Of a DNA stretch of 64,000 bases, positions 45,901 through 56,900 are shown in pieces; positions within the stretch are counted from its first letter, which is position 1; every line of letters starts with the position of its first letter. The DNA is from Symbiodinium natans (Eukaryota > Sar > Dinophyceae > Suessiales > Symbiodiniaceae): contig CAJNDS010001668.1 of the NCBI GenBank assembly GCA_905221605.1, positions 980,276 through 1,044,275 on the forward strand, read 5' to 3'. A program made the translations under genes and the position numbers. A model generated the notes under the pieces. That model was not told the origin of the DNA. It saw only the letters and a list, made by a program, of their open reading frames with translations, and searched no databases.

Positions 45901-48900
45901 ACCCCAAACCCCAAACCCCAAACCCCAAACCCTAAACCCTAAACCCTAAACCCTTAGGGTGCTGTTTTTTCTTCCTCTCAGTCTAAGGATCGACCTATGG
46001 GTCGAGGAGATGGCGCCTTGGCCGCCGTTCCCATACGTTTGACTTTGGGGTTTGGGGTTTAGGGTTTAGGGTTTGGGGTTTAGGGTTTAGGGTTTAGGGT
46101 TTGGGGTTTAGGGTTTAGGGTTTAGGGGCTGGGATATCAGGTTATCCCTTGGAATATGAGAGGATCTTACTTGTGAATTTTGTTCAGGGTGGTTAAAGGG
46201 GCCAATCTGGATGTTTTCTCATGTGGGGTCAGTTGCCTTCATGTCTGCCGGGACCCTGAACCCCATTCGCGAAGCCCTCAGTCCGCTTGGTGCAGGAGTG
46301 CGGTTGGGCTCCATGTACCTACATAGGAACTTGGGCCCGAAAGCTACTATATGGGAACTGCTTTACGGCCCAAGAATATTACCTAAACCCGCTTTTGGAC
46401 ATTTTGCCTGGGGATCGGCGGAAAGTTCGGGCGCGAGGGTCCGGACTCAATCGGGTCTCTTCATTCTGGCTCAAGGTCTTTTTCCCCAGGGCTCCAAACA
46501 GCCCAAGTTGGCTATTATGTATAATTATAGGGTTTAGGGTTAGGGCTATATGGTTTACGGTTAGGGCGTTTTTTAACCTATGTTGAGCTCGAGGATAAGA
46601 TCCTCGGAAAGCTGGCAGCCACCAGCCCCCACGGCAAGCGCGTGGCCATTGAGCGCTTTCAGGCAGCCAGGGACGAGGGTTGGGTTTTTTGGCTTAGGAG
46701 GGGCCCAGTAGGTCAAGAAGGATCTGTTGCTTTTTTTGACCCCTATACAATACGGACCCCATGTTGGCACTAGGAGCTAAACCCTCAACCCCGAAGCCCG
46801 AAGCCCAAACCACAGTTGGCTACTGCGAGGAGCGCGCTACACGAGGATTGCGAGACCGCGGCTACGCGCTGTTGGCTGCAACACCGGTCTGCTAGGGTAG
46901 GGAACGGGGTTCAGCGTGCTTAGAAGGTTTGGGGTTTAGGGTTTAGGGTTTAGGGTTTAGGGTTTAGGGTTTAGGGCTAGGGTTTAGGGGTTGCCAGGAA
47001 CGGCAAGTAAGAATGATTCCCCCACACTTCGGCATGACCGGCTGAGAAGCCTCTCTGACAAAGAAGCTTTTCACCCGAATTAGGGGTTAGGGCTTAGGGT
47101 TTAGGGTATAGGGTTTAGGGTTTAGGGTTTAGGGTTAGGTTAGGGTTAGGGTTTAGGGTTTAGGGGTTCGGGGCGGAAGCCTAAACCCTTACAAGCCCAT
47201 CAAAACGCAGGAATGGCTACCATGTTTTTACTCCTGGCGTTCTGTTAGAAACTCTACGCTGCCAGCCCAACAGCCCCTGGAAACCTTTGAAAACTCCCCT
47301 AAACCCTAAACCCTAAACCCTAAACCCTAAACCCTAAACCCTAAAACCCTAAACCCTAAGCCCTGCATTCGCCTTCATTCCCTGGCTTGCCGGTAAGCCT
47401 TCCTCCCCAAGGACCTGATCGATGCCCAGATTCCCATCGAGTACGCGCGCAGCGTCAAGTCTGAAGAGGAGATCACGGCGATCCGCTACGGCCGCTTGCG
47501 CCAAGTGAGGATATCTAGGACCTATAGAGTAGGTCCTTAGTAGGTCCTTCTTCCCTTTTTTAGGGTTTTAGGTTCTCTGATAAGGGTTTAGGGTTTAGGG
47601 TTTACTTAGTAGCTGAGTGAGTACACTTTTCACTTCTTTCGCTGGGATACTATAATCTCTACAAAACTAAAAGTGCACACTTTTTGAGGGAGGCTTATGA
47701 ACTCAGCAACTAAGTTTTCTAGGAACTAGAGTAGGTCCTTATTCCCTGTTGTTTAGGGTTTTAGGTTCCCTGAGAAGCCCCTCTAAAGGACAAAGAGTAC
47801 CCTTTTAATTCCTAGGTTACTCTTGGGTCTAGTTTTTTGGGTTGGGAGAGCCAGCTTTCAGTTTAGGGCATCGGGCCCATTTATGGGGCTCACTGCCTAG
47901 AAGGGTTCATTCGGCATTGAAAGTTTTGGGATTACGGAGCTTCTTAACCCGCTGAGTGCAGCAAGATTGAAACTCCTGAGGAAGCTGTTTGCGCAACCCT
48001 TCTAGGCACTTACACCAAGTGAGCTACTCACTGCCTCAGCTCCGAAACGTCAGAGCCCTGCACCAGGGCAAGTTTGTTTGCAACTGGATCTAAGCTTACC
48101 TCGCGCCCCTACCTATCACTACCCATGGCTCTTCAAGCAGGCCCTGAGGTTCTAGTTGCCCTCGAACGCAAAAACCCTACCCTAAACCCTAAACCCTAAA
48201 CCCTAAACCCCCAAGAAGCCCGTTTTTCTCAGGGATCAAGGTTGTCGAGGAGGGCGTCCACCGCCTCCGAGAGGCACTGGCCAAGCCGGAGGTGAACATC
48301 ACCGAGAACGAGGCCCCAGCAGAGGGCGTGTGAAGTTAAGGGTTTAGGGTTTTGGGTTTTGGGTTTGGGGTTTAGGGTTTAAAGTTTTTTTGTGTACTGT
48401 TTTCATGTTCTTTACAAGTTGATTATGTGTATGCATTTGGTAGGCTGTAGCCTTCAGGACTTAGGAGTTTGGGTTTTAGGGTAACCCTAGGCCCTACAGG
48501 GCTTAGGAGTATTTTCAAAGACTTCTAGAATGTTTCTGTGTATCAGGGGCCTTGTGAGCGGTAGCTACCTGTTGCTGGCCTTGCGCGAAGACTCTCCAAA
48601 AGGGGCTGTCCATTTCGCGCAACCCTTGCCTGGTGGGCCTGTTCTGCTTCCCTAAAGCCTAAACCCAAAACCCTACACTCCTACACCCTAAACCCTAAAC
48701 TTACAAACCCGAAGCCCGAAGCCCGAAGCCCGAAGCCCGAAGCCCTAAACTCCTAACCTTTAAACCCTTCGCTGTAAAGGTTTGGAGCATCCTCCATGCA
48801 ACCGTTGTGGCATGTGACGGCGAGTACGTGGAGACCAGGTCGCTGAGAGTTCTTCGAGCTCTTGCTCCTAGGGTTTAGGGTTTAGGATGTAGGGTATCGG

Positions 48901-51900
48901 GCTGAGGGTTTAGGATTTAGGGTTTAGGGTTCGGGGTTTTGGTTTTCGGGTTTGAGGTTTAGGGTTTGGGCTTCGGGGTTTTTAGGACTAGGTGTGCAAG
49001 ATCTGTGAGTTTCTCAGGTCCTTTGGCACGGGTCCTGGTGATCTTTCTGAGCATGACTGACCATTCTAGTTCGGGAAGGATTGAGCGCAGACCAGTTCCT
49101 AAAGACACGTGCAATCAGCGAACATCAATGTTATAGAAATCGGCAGTTTCACTCCTTGCACTCTCACAAGTATCTCGATAGTTATGCGGATACAAACTAG
49201 ACTCCAGTTTAGTAAGGGTGTGTCTACCAGTAAACTCAGTAAACGCTCCCCTCTAGACCCTACACCCAAACCCAGCCTCCGGAAGCATGCAGGGGGTTTT
49301 AGGGGGTTTTAGGGGGTTGCCAGGGAGGGTTTCAGGCTTTTGAATTTTGGGGTGACATGTTCACACCCTAGTTAGTCAGCAATTGCCTATGAAGCATCGC
49401 TTGATGAATGGTTATGAAGGATGGCATACAACATACCACAAACCACCCACCGATTGACGGTGAAACAGTCGTTGTGTACTCCTGTGGGGTCGTAACTTTG
49501 TTTATCCTGTCGAATTACCCTGTTTACAAAAATAGGGGCCCCCAAATAACCCCCCCAATGGTAGGATCCCCTTATTTAAGGACCCCAACAAGGTACCCCT
49601 GATGTCGTAAACCCCCACCACTTGTACTATCCAAATGGCTTCATCGATTCATCTGCTGGCGCCGTGATGTCCACAAAAGATAGGGTTTCCAGGGTCGCCA
49701 AGGATTTCAGGATCTGAAGAAGTGTGTGAATGATTGGCCGCATAGCCTGCGAAACTGCTCGTTCACCTGACATCACGGTGCAAGCTGCCTTGTTGGTCCA
49801 TATTGGCCCAAGGACATAGGGTCCAATGCTCGTTATAAGTGGCGCGCCTTTACCGTCACGTCAATACCTAGGACTCTCCTTACCTGCAGGTTAGTCGTAG
49901 CTACCAGCTCGTCAATACCTAGGACTTTCCTTACCTGCAGGTTAGTCGTAGCTTCCCCTGAATTCGTAGGTATAGGTATGGTATGGCCCATAAAACTGTA
50001 GGTCAAGAGAGTTGTAGGTATGCTCCAGTTGACTGTTTCGTTGCCAAGCGGCCGAGCCGAGTGCTTTTCAGTGGATCAAGGCTCCACAGTGGGCGACCTG
50101 CAGATCTTGGCCGCGCAAACTTTCCAGCAGGAGCGCCTCAGGCTTGTCACCGCAGAGAGGCTTGGCAGACCAGTGGTTACCCTTTTTCCTTTTTTGTTGG
50201 TTTTAAGGTTCACATTATAGAGTGACCAACCCAAAAAAGGGTGCCCTTGTAAGAATATGGCTACTGGGCTACCAAGGAGGGGTGTGCTGGATGATCCCAG
50301 AGCGCCTTTGCTAAATGTAGGGCTGCGAGCAGGAGATCACGTCACGGCTTTGGCGACGCAGCTGCCACACATCGCGGGAACTCGGGCATACTTCGGGCGT
50401 GGCGCATTTGCGTCATGGTTCCGTGGTGAGGACAGAGCGACCACGTGGGGCGATCCACAGTTTGGTGGTGACAGCTCCGCAGTTCAAAGTCAGCTGAAAG
50501 GCGTGCAGCAAGTCCAGGCCACCAGCGGTGCATTTGCAGCCATTTTGGCAGATGGTTCTGTCGTCTCTTGGGGTGATCCAGAATGCGGTGGTGACAGCTC
50601 GGCAGTTCAAAGTCTGCTGAAAGGCGTGCAGCAGGTTCAGGCCGCCCTGTATGCATTTGCTGCCATTTTGGCAGATGGCTCTGTCGTTTCTTGGGGTCAT
50701 CCAAGCTCTGGTGGTGATAGCTCTGCAGTTCAAAGTCAGCTGAGGGGCGTGCAGCAGGTTCAGGCCACAAGCGGTGCATTTGCTGCCATTTTGGCAAATG
50801 GATCTGTCGTGTCTTGGGGAGACCAATATGCCGGCGGTGACAGTTCCGCAGTTCAAAGTCAACTGAAGGGTGTGCAGCATGTTCAGGCCACAGAGAAGGC
50901 ATTTGCTGCCGTTTTGGCAGACGGATCTGTCGTCACTTGAAGCGTCAACGGTGGTGACAGCTCGGCAGTTCAAAGTCAGCTGAGGGGCGTGCAGCAAGTT
51001 CAGGCCACAGGCGGCGCATTTGCTGCCATTGTGGCAGACGGATCTGTCGTTTCTTGGGGGCCTGCATTATATGGTGGTGACAGTTCTGCAGTTCAATGTC
51101 AGCTGAGGGGCGTGCAGCAGGTTCAGGCCACCACAACTTGTGCATTTGCAGCCATTTTGGCAAATGGATCTGTTGTTTCTTGGGGTGCTCCAGAATGTTG
51201 GCAGGGTGGTGACTGTTCGGCAGTTCAAAGTCAACTGAAGGGTGTGCAGCAGGTTCAGGCCACAGAGGATGCATTTGCTGCCGTTTTGGCAGATGGATCT
51301 GTCGTCACTTGGGGTGATCCAGGCTTGGGCGGTGACAGCTCCGCAGTTCAAAGTCAGCTGAAAGGCGTGCAGCAAGTCCAGGCCACCAGCAGTGCATTTG
51401 CAGCCATTTTGGCAGATGGTTCTGTCGTCTCTTGGGGTGATCCAGAATGCGGTGGTGACAGCTCGGCAGTTCAGAGTCAGCTGAACGGCGTGCAGCAAGT
51501 CCAGGCCACAAGCGCTGCATTTGCAGCCATTTTGGCAGATGGCTCTGTCGTTTCTTGGGGCGATCCACAACACGGTGGTGACAACTCGAAAGCAACTCCT
51601 GTTCCATGAGGAGGACGAATGACTACTTTCAAGATCACACATTTTGGCACACTTATTGTTGAAGACCAGTCTTTTTCTCTAGAAACCGGCGCGCACGGCT
51701 ATAATTTTCATGATATTGCACAGCAATGCTGTTGTGCTTTCATCCATTTTGTGAATATGAAGAATTAATTGTCTGGAAATTGAAAATGTGAGTATTTTAT
51801 GGGGGTGAGTCAAAACCGCACAGAAACTCACGCAGCACTCATTCTCAGACACCGGCGTAATTGCAGTACACAAGTCAAAAAAGCAAAGAACAAAATACAT

Positions 51901-53843
51901 GTGTTCTCGGGAAAAGCCTCAAGGGCACCCCGACAGTCTGAGACACCGGTGTTGATTCCCACTCAAAGCAACCCCCACGCAACCGAACTTCCTCTTCCCC
52001 GAAGCGTAAGCCCTCAACTCTAGCACGTTGGATTTGTAGGGAACCCTAGACCCTAAGCCCTGAAACCCTAAACCTTCAACCCTAAACCCTAAACCTGAAA
52101 CCCTAAACCCTAAACCCTGAACCCTGAACCCTAAACTGGCATGTAAGGTTTAGAGGTGTCGATACTTGGGCTTCCTAACTAGGACCGTATCCATGAAGCA
52201 ACGAAGGCCTCAAACCCCCAAACCCGAAAGACACTAAAAGCAACAAGAAGGCCCAGCCCCCCAGCTAACGACCTCAACCCTAGGTTTTAGGGTTTAGGGT
52301 TTAGGGTATAGGGTTTAGGGTTTAGGGTTTAGGGTCCCCTTGCAGAGAGGCTCTTCAACTCGGGTCCAAAGACGAACCCGTGGATGCCACCTGGAAGCAC
52401 CTTTCAAGGTTTGGGGGTTTAGGGTTTGGGGTTTGGGGTTTAGGGTTTAGGGTTTAGGGTTTGGGGTTCAGGGTTTGGGGTTTGGGGTTTAGGGTTGGGG
52501 TTTGAGGTTAACCTCCAATGTCAGACTCGGGATTGAACGGTTGATCCAGGGTGAAAGGCTTACTTGGAACTCGATTCGCCTTCCGTGTCTTGTGAAGCCT
52601 GATACCAGAAGAAGCCAAAGGACCTTCTTGAATCCCAGGTGGCCGTGGTGAGCCCGGCGGTCCAGGGTTTCAGGGGTTTAAGGTTAAAAATTGAAGGTTT
52701 AGGGTTGAGGGTTTCGGGTTTAGACCCTGAAACCTAACCGCATAAACCCTGTAAACCCTATAAACCCTAAGGGTTTTTGTTCGGGCAGACCCTAAACCCT
52801 GGCACCTGAGCCCGCAGAAGTAGGGGTACCTTATTGAGCCCCTTAGAGGGATTATATTGTGGGGGAGAAAAGGTAACAACTTCCGTCAGTCTCTACCTAG
52901 AACTAGTAGGTAAACCTAAACCCCAAAACTCCTTTTGCCTTCAAGGTTTAGGGTTTAGGGTTTAGGGTTTAGGGTACCTCAACCTTGGGCCCTATTCAGG
53001 CAGGAGAGCGGCACTCGAAAGATCACAGCGGGGGAGACTGTGCAGCTGGACCGGGCAGGGGTTTAGGGTTTAGGCTTAGGGTTTAGGGTTTAGGGTTTAG
53101 GGTATAGGGCTTAGGGCTTGTAGGGCTTAGGGCCTAAGCGTTTTGCGGGCTTAGGGCTCAGAGAAACATCGCAAAGATGGTATGTTTGTAGTGGGAACAC
53201 TGGGGTATTCTTCCCACAGTGTACCTACTACATGAACTCCCAGCCAGCCGAGACCTGCGTGCCGTTCATCTTTTGCACGCGGCAGAGAGGGCTGTTCTAA
53301 GTTGCGGGGGCTGCTTTGGCACCCTACACATTTCTCTTAAAAATATACACATGCATAATCTGTGAAAGAGATGCAATGTTCAGCATATTTCCAGACGTGA
53401 AATTTTCACATCCTCCGTTACATTGTCTGTATCTGCGCTGTCCATGGCTCAACAGCATGTGCATAGCAATCTCAGCACTTTGGGGGCATGGGTTCGGGAA
53501 TCAGGGGCTTAGGGTTTAGGGTTACAGGGCTTAGCGTTTGGGGTTGCATGTCTTTTGATTTAGGTTTACATGGTTTCAGGGGTTTGGGGTTTAGGGTAAA
53601 GGGTTAGGGTTTAAAGACACAGGACACAGATGTGGTGGGGCCGTTCGGTTACTACGTGGACTTCTCCCGGACGTTCACGGCAGGTCGGCACTGCGTCGAT
53701 ACGTCACCTTAAACCCTACCCGATAACCTCTACCCTAAACTCCAAAATCCTGAAACCGAGAACCTTACGCAATCCCATTGAAAGGAGGCAGGAAGAGAGA
53801 AAGAGACAGAGAGAGAGAGAGAGAGCAAGAGAGCGAGCGAGAG

Positions 53844-53875
<32 letters not shown>

Positions 53876-53911
53876 GAGAGCGAGAGAGAGAGAAAGAGAG
53901 AGAGAGAGAGC

Positions 53912-53943
<32 letters not shown>

Positions 53944-53944
53944 A

Positions 53945-53978
<34 letters not shown>

Positions 53979-56900
53979 CGAGCGAGCGAGCGAGAGAGAG
54001 AGAGAGAGAGAGCGAGCCCTGCCTCTCACACATAAGCGTGGGAGAGTCTGAGCCGCACAAGTTGGGTTTAGGGTTCAATGGCGCTTTTGGTTAGCTCCCA
54101 ACAGCCTAAAGGGCCCAAAACCCTGAACCCTAGGCCCTAACCTAAGCCCTAAACCCTAGGCTCCCTACACACTGAACCCCAGCCAACCGATCCAGCCTAT
54201 TTCATTGGAGGCTATGGCTTCGAAGGCTTCCAGCCCTCGGAGGCCCAGAAGAAGCACTACCGCCTCGCGCTGGAGACGCTTCCCTGCACTTCAGGGAGCA
54301 GGAGGCTTGAGTTTAGGGTTGAGGGTTGTTTTTTTGGTTTAAGTTTTAGAGTTGTTCCCCACCCTCGGTGTGGGGTTGTTAGATGTTAAACTCGACTCTT
54401 CTCCTCTCCCGGAACCTTCTCCTCACTTCGAACATCCCCACCCTCTCTTGGTAGAGATACTCTGGGGGTTGGGCACTCCAGGGACACTCTGGGGCTGGGC
54501 ACTCCAGGGAGACGCCGGGGTTGGGCACTCCAGGGACACTCTGGGGGTTGGGCACTGCAGGGAAACTCTGGGCTCTGGACTCCGTGGTTGGGCACTTTAG
54601 CGAGACTCTGGGGTTTGGCACTGGGCTCTGGACTCTGTGGTTGGGCACTCCAAGGGAGACTATAACTTCAGGGAGACTCTGGGCATGGGGTTTGGCAATG
54701 CAGGGAGACTCTGCGCTCTGGACTCCGTGGTTGGGCACTCCAGAAAGACTCTGAGGTTTGGCACTGCAGGGAGACTCTGGGCTCTGGACTCCGGGGTTGG
54801 GCACTCCAGAAAGACTCTGAGGTTTGGCACTGCAGGGAGACTCTGGGCTCTGGACTCCAGGGTTGGGCACTCCAGGGTTTGGCACTGGCACTTAAAAACC
54901 CTGAAGCCCCAGAAAAGCCCTAAGGCCCTAAGGACGAAGAAGCCCTCAACAAGCTTCAGCCCCCCTCAAAAAAGCCCTGCCAACAAACTCTCCGAGGATG
55001 GTCGCGCACAACATGGCGCTTCTGAAGCCGGGCGCGACCTTCGCGAACGTGACCTTCAATGCCTGGCCCATCCCCGAGGACCATCTTGGGGCTTTTGGAT
55101 TTAGGGTTTAGGGCTTGGGGTTTAGGGTTCTGGGGTTTGGGGTTTAGGGCTTAGGGTTTAGGGTATAGGGTTTAGGGGGTTCAGGGGGTTTACTTGGGGG
55201 GTGTTGCGGGGTTTGGAAGGATTTTGGGTTCATAGGACTTTCTTGGTTTATAGGGTTGTGAGGTTTTTGGGTTGATAGGGTTTAGGAATCCGTTTAAATC
55301 AAGGCGAACTCGCTACTAAGATTGATCCTTAATCAAGATGCCCAGTCAGGATGAGGGGTCTACCTCCAAGTTGAATTGCAGTTGCTAGTTGGGCTAGAAG
55401 GTCCCCTATATGAGACTCACGGCAGTTGTATCTGAGCTTAGGCCAGTGATCACCCACTATATCTACCCATGAACGTCCCAGGGCACCGAGCGACTCCCCC
55501 TTTGTGAAAAAGTAACGATCATCCTTTTCTAAAAGCCCCAACATACTATGAGTGTACAGGTCGTACACAGACAAGGTGACAAGGTGCCTTGTGCTATCAT
55601 TGTCTTTTTGAGGGCGTCGGTGGGAGGGGGCTGAGGGAACCCACAACCCCTACTGGGAGCGGCAGTTCCTCGGAGGAGTTTCAGGACCACAAGTACCACG
55701 TGCAAACCCACGGCACAGGCATGACGGGTGAGTTCCTTGGCAAGATGACCCTGCCGGGTCCCACAGTAAACCCTCTCATAACCCTCCTGAACGCTAACCC
55801 CTAAGCCCGACGAGGCTTGAAATACAAGCCCCCTCGACTCTAAAGCCTTTTGGGCTTATACGCCCGAGGCTCAATGAAATAGAGGCTTGCTATGACCTGT
55901 CGTACAAGTATAGCGTTCTTATGGGAGGGGGGTTCAAAGGCTCCGTAAGCTTGCGGAAGGTTTTCTAGGTGCCTACCCCCCATGAACCCCCTCCCTTAAG
56001 AACCCTATAATGCCATGCGCCTTTTACTAGCACCCATATATTCTGCAGCTGCCGTTGCCGGTGTTTAGGGTCGGTTGGTGCGCAGTCATCAAGTTAGTGT
56101 TTTGGATTGTTGGGATTTAGGGTTATGGGGTTTGGGGTTTGGGAGTTTCGGTTTTAGGTTTTTGTTGTTGTTGTTGTTTTTTTTTTTGGCAGTGGGGGAG
56201 GGGTGGCGGGGATGTACTGTAGGGTTTTGAAGCCATTCCGGTCTTCAGTTTGGGGTTTTGGGTTTCGGGTTTCTGGCCATGAATTCTCGACCATTCAGTA
56301 CATTTTATCACTTCTCCTCTGTCCCTGCATATGTTTTGGTTTTCTGAGCTGCTATGCACTCATGTTTGGCATCTTCGTGTCTTGCTTGCTCGTCTGCGCT
56401 GCTTGCCGTCAAAGCAGTAAACATTTTACAGGCCCTACTGATCCGAAGTTAAACAATAAGCCGCAAGTCCTGTGCATCTTAGAAACCCTGAATCCAGGTA
56501 CCCGTACATCTTCCACCCCTCGGATTGGGAAAGCCATGGCTACGACGGCGAAGTGGTGGAAGGCGCTAGTTGGCCATGGTGGGTCAGGGTGCTTTTTTCG
56601 GCTACAGGGTTTGTGGCTAAAGGCTTGCTCGAAAGGAACACCCTACAAGCACGCCAAGCTACCAAATCCCAAGCTCAAAACTTACCTAAACTCGCCCGAG
56701 GCTCATTCCAGGCTTAGCATTGAGTGTCTAGGGCTTCTGTAAACTGTCCAGGGTTGAGGGTTTAGCCTGAACCCTAACTCAACCCGACAGCCTAAACCAT
56801 AGACCCCAAACCTTATGAACCCTTGTACTAAACCTTAAAGCTTAAGCCCTAAAACCCTAAACCCTAAACCCTAAGGTTTTACATTTTTTCGGCATACCAC

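Larger units (their letters stand above)
43200..45980. other. Intronic stretch with repeats and unassigned frames
   Basis: CCC/AACTCCC-type degenerate repeats (43290-43530), TTTAGGG runs (43690-43760, 44825-44860, 44965-44990, 45305-45375, 45488-45530), one MITE (44532), one family 4 element (45660), and open stretches at ~43556-43640 and 44092-44270 that could hold the missing M24 exon. No confident match. Confidence 0.4.

Noticed and set aside
50342-51642. Long minus-strand frames opposite the ubiquitin-like/RCC1-like gene
   Set aside because: Shadows of the + strand repeats. Only the + frame has the ubiquitin-like start, blade consensus and splice-phase continuity.
53630-54094. Arg/Glu-rich and Ser/Leu-rich frames over the (GA)n tract
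   Set aside because: Microsatellite translation; the real coding part is only the M24 exon at 53623-53683.
54352-54891. Long frames such as RVSLECPTTES or GDSALDSVVG
   Set aside because: Artefact of the GGGAGACTCTGGG minisatellite, which is open on both strands.
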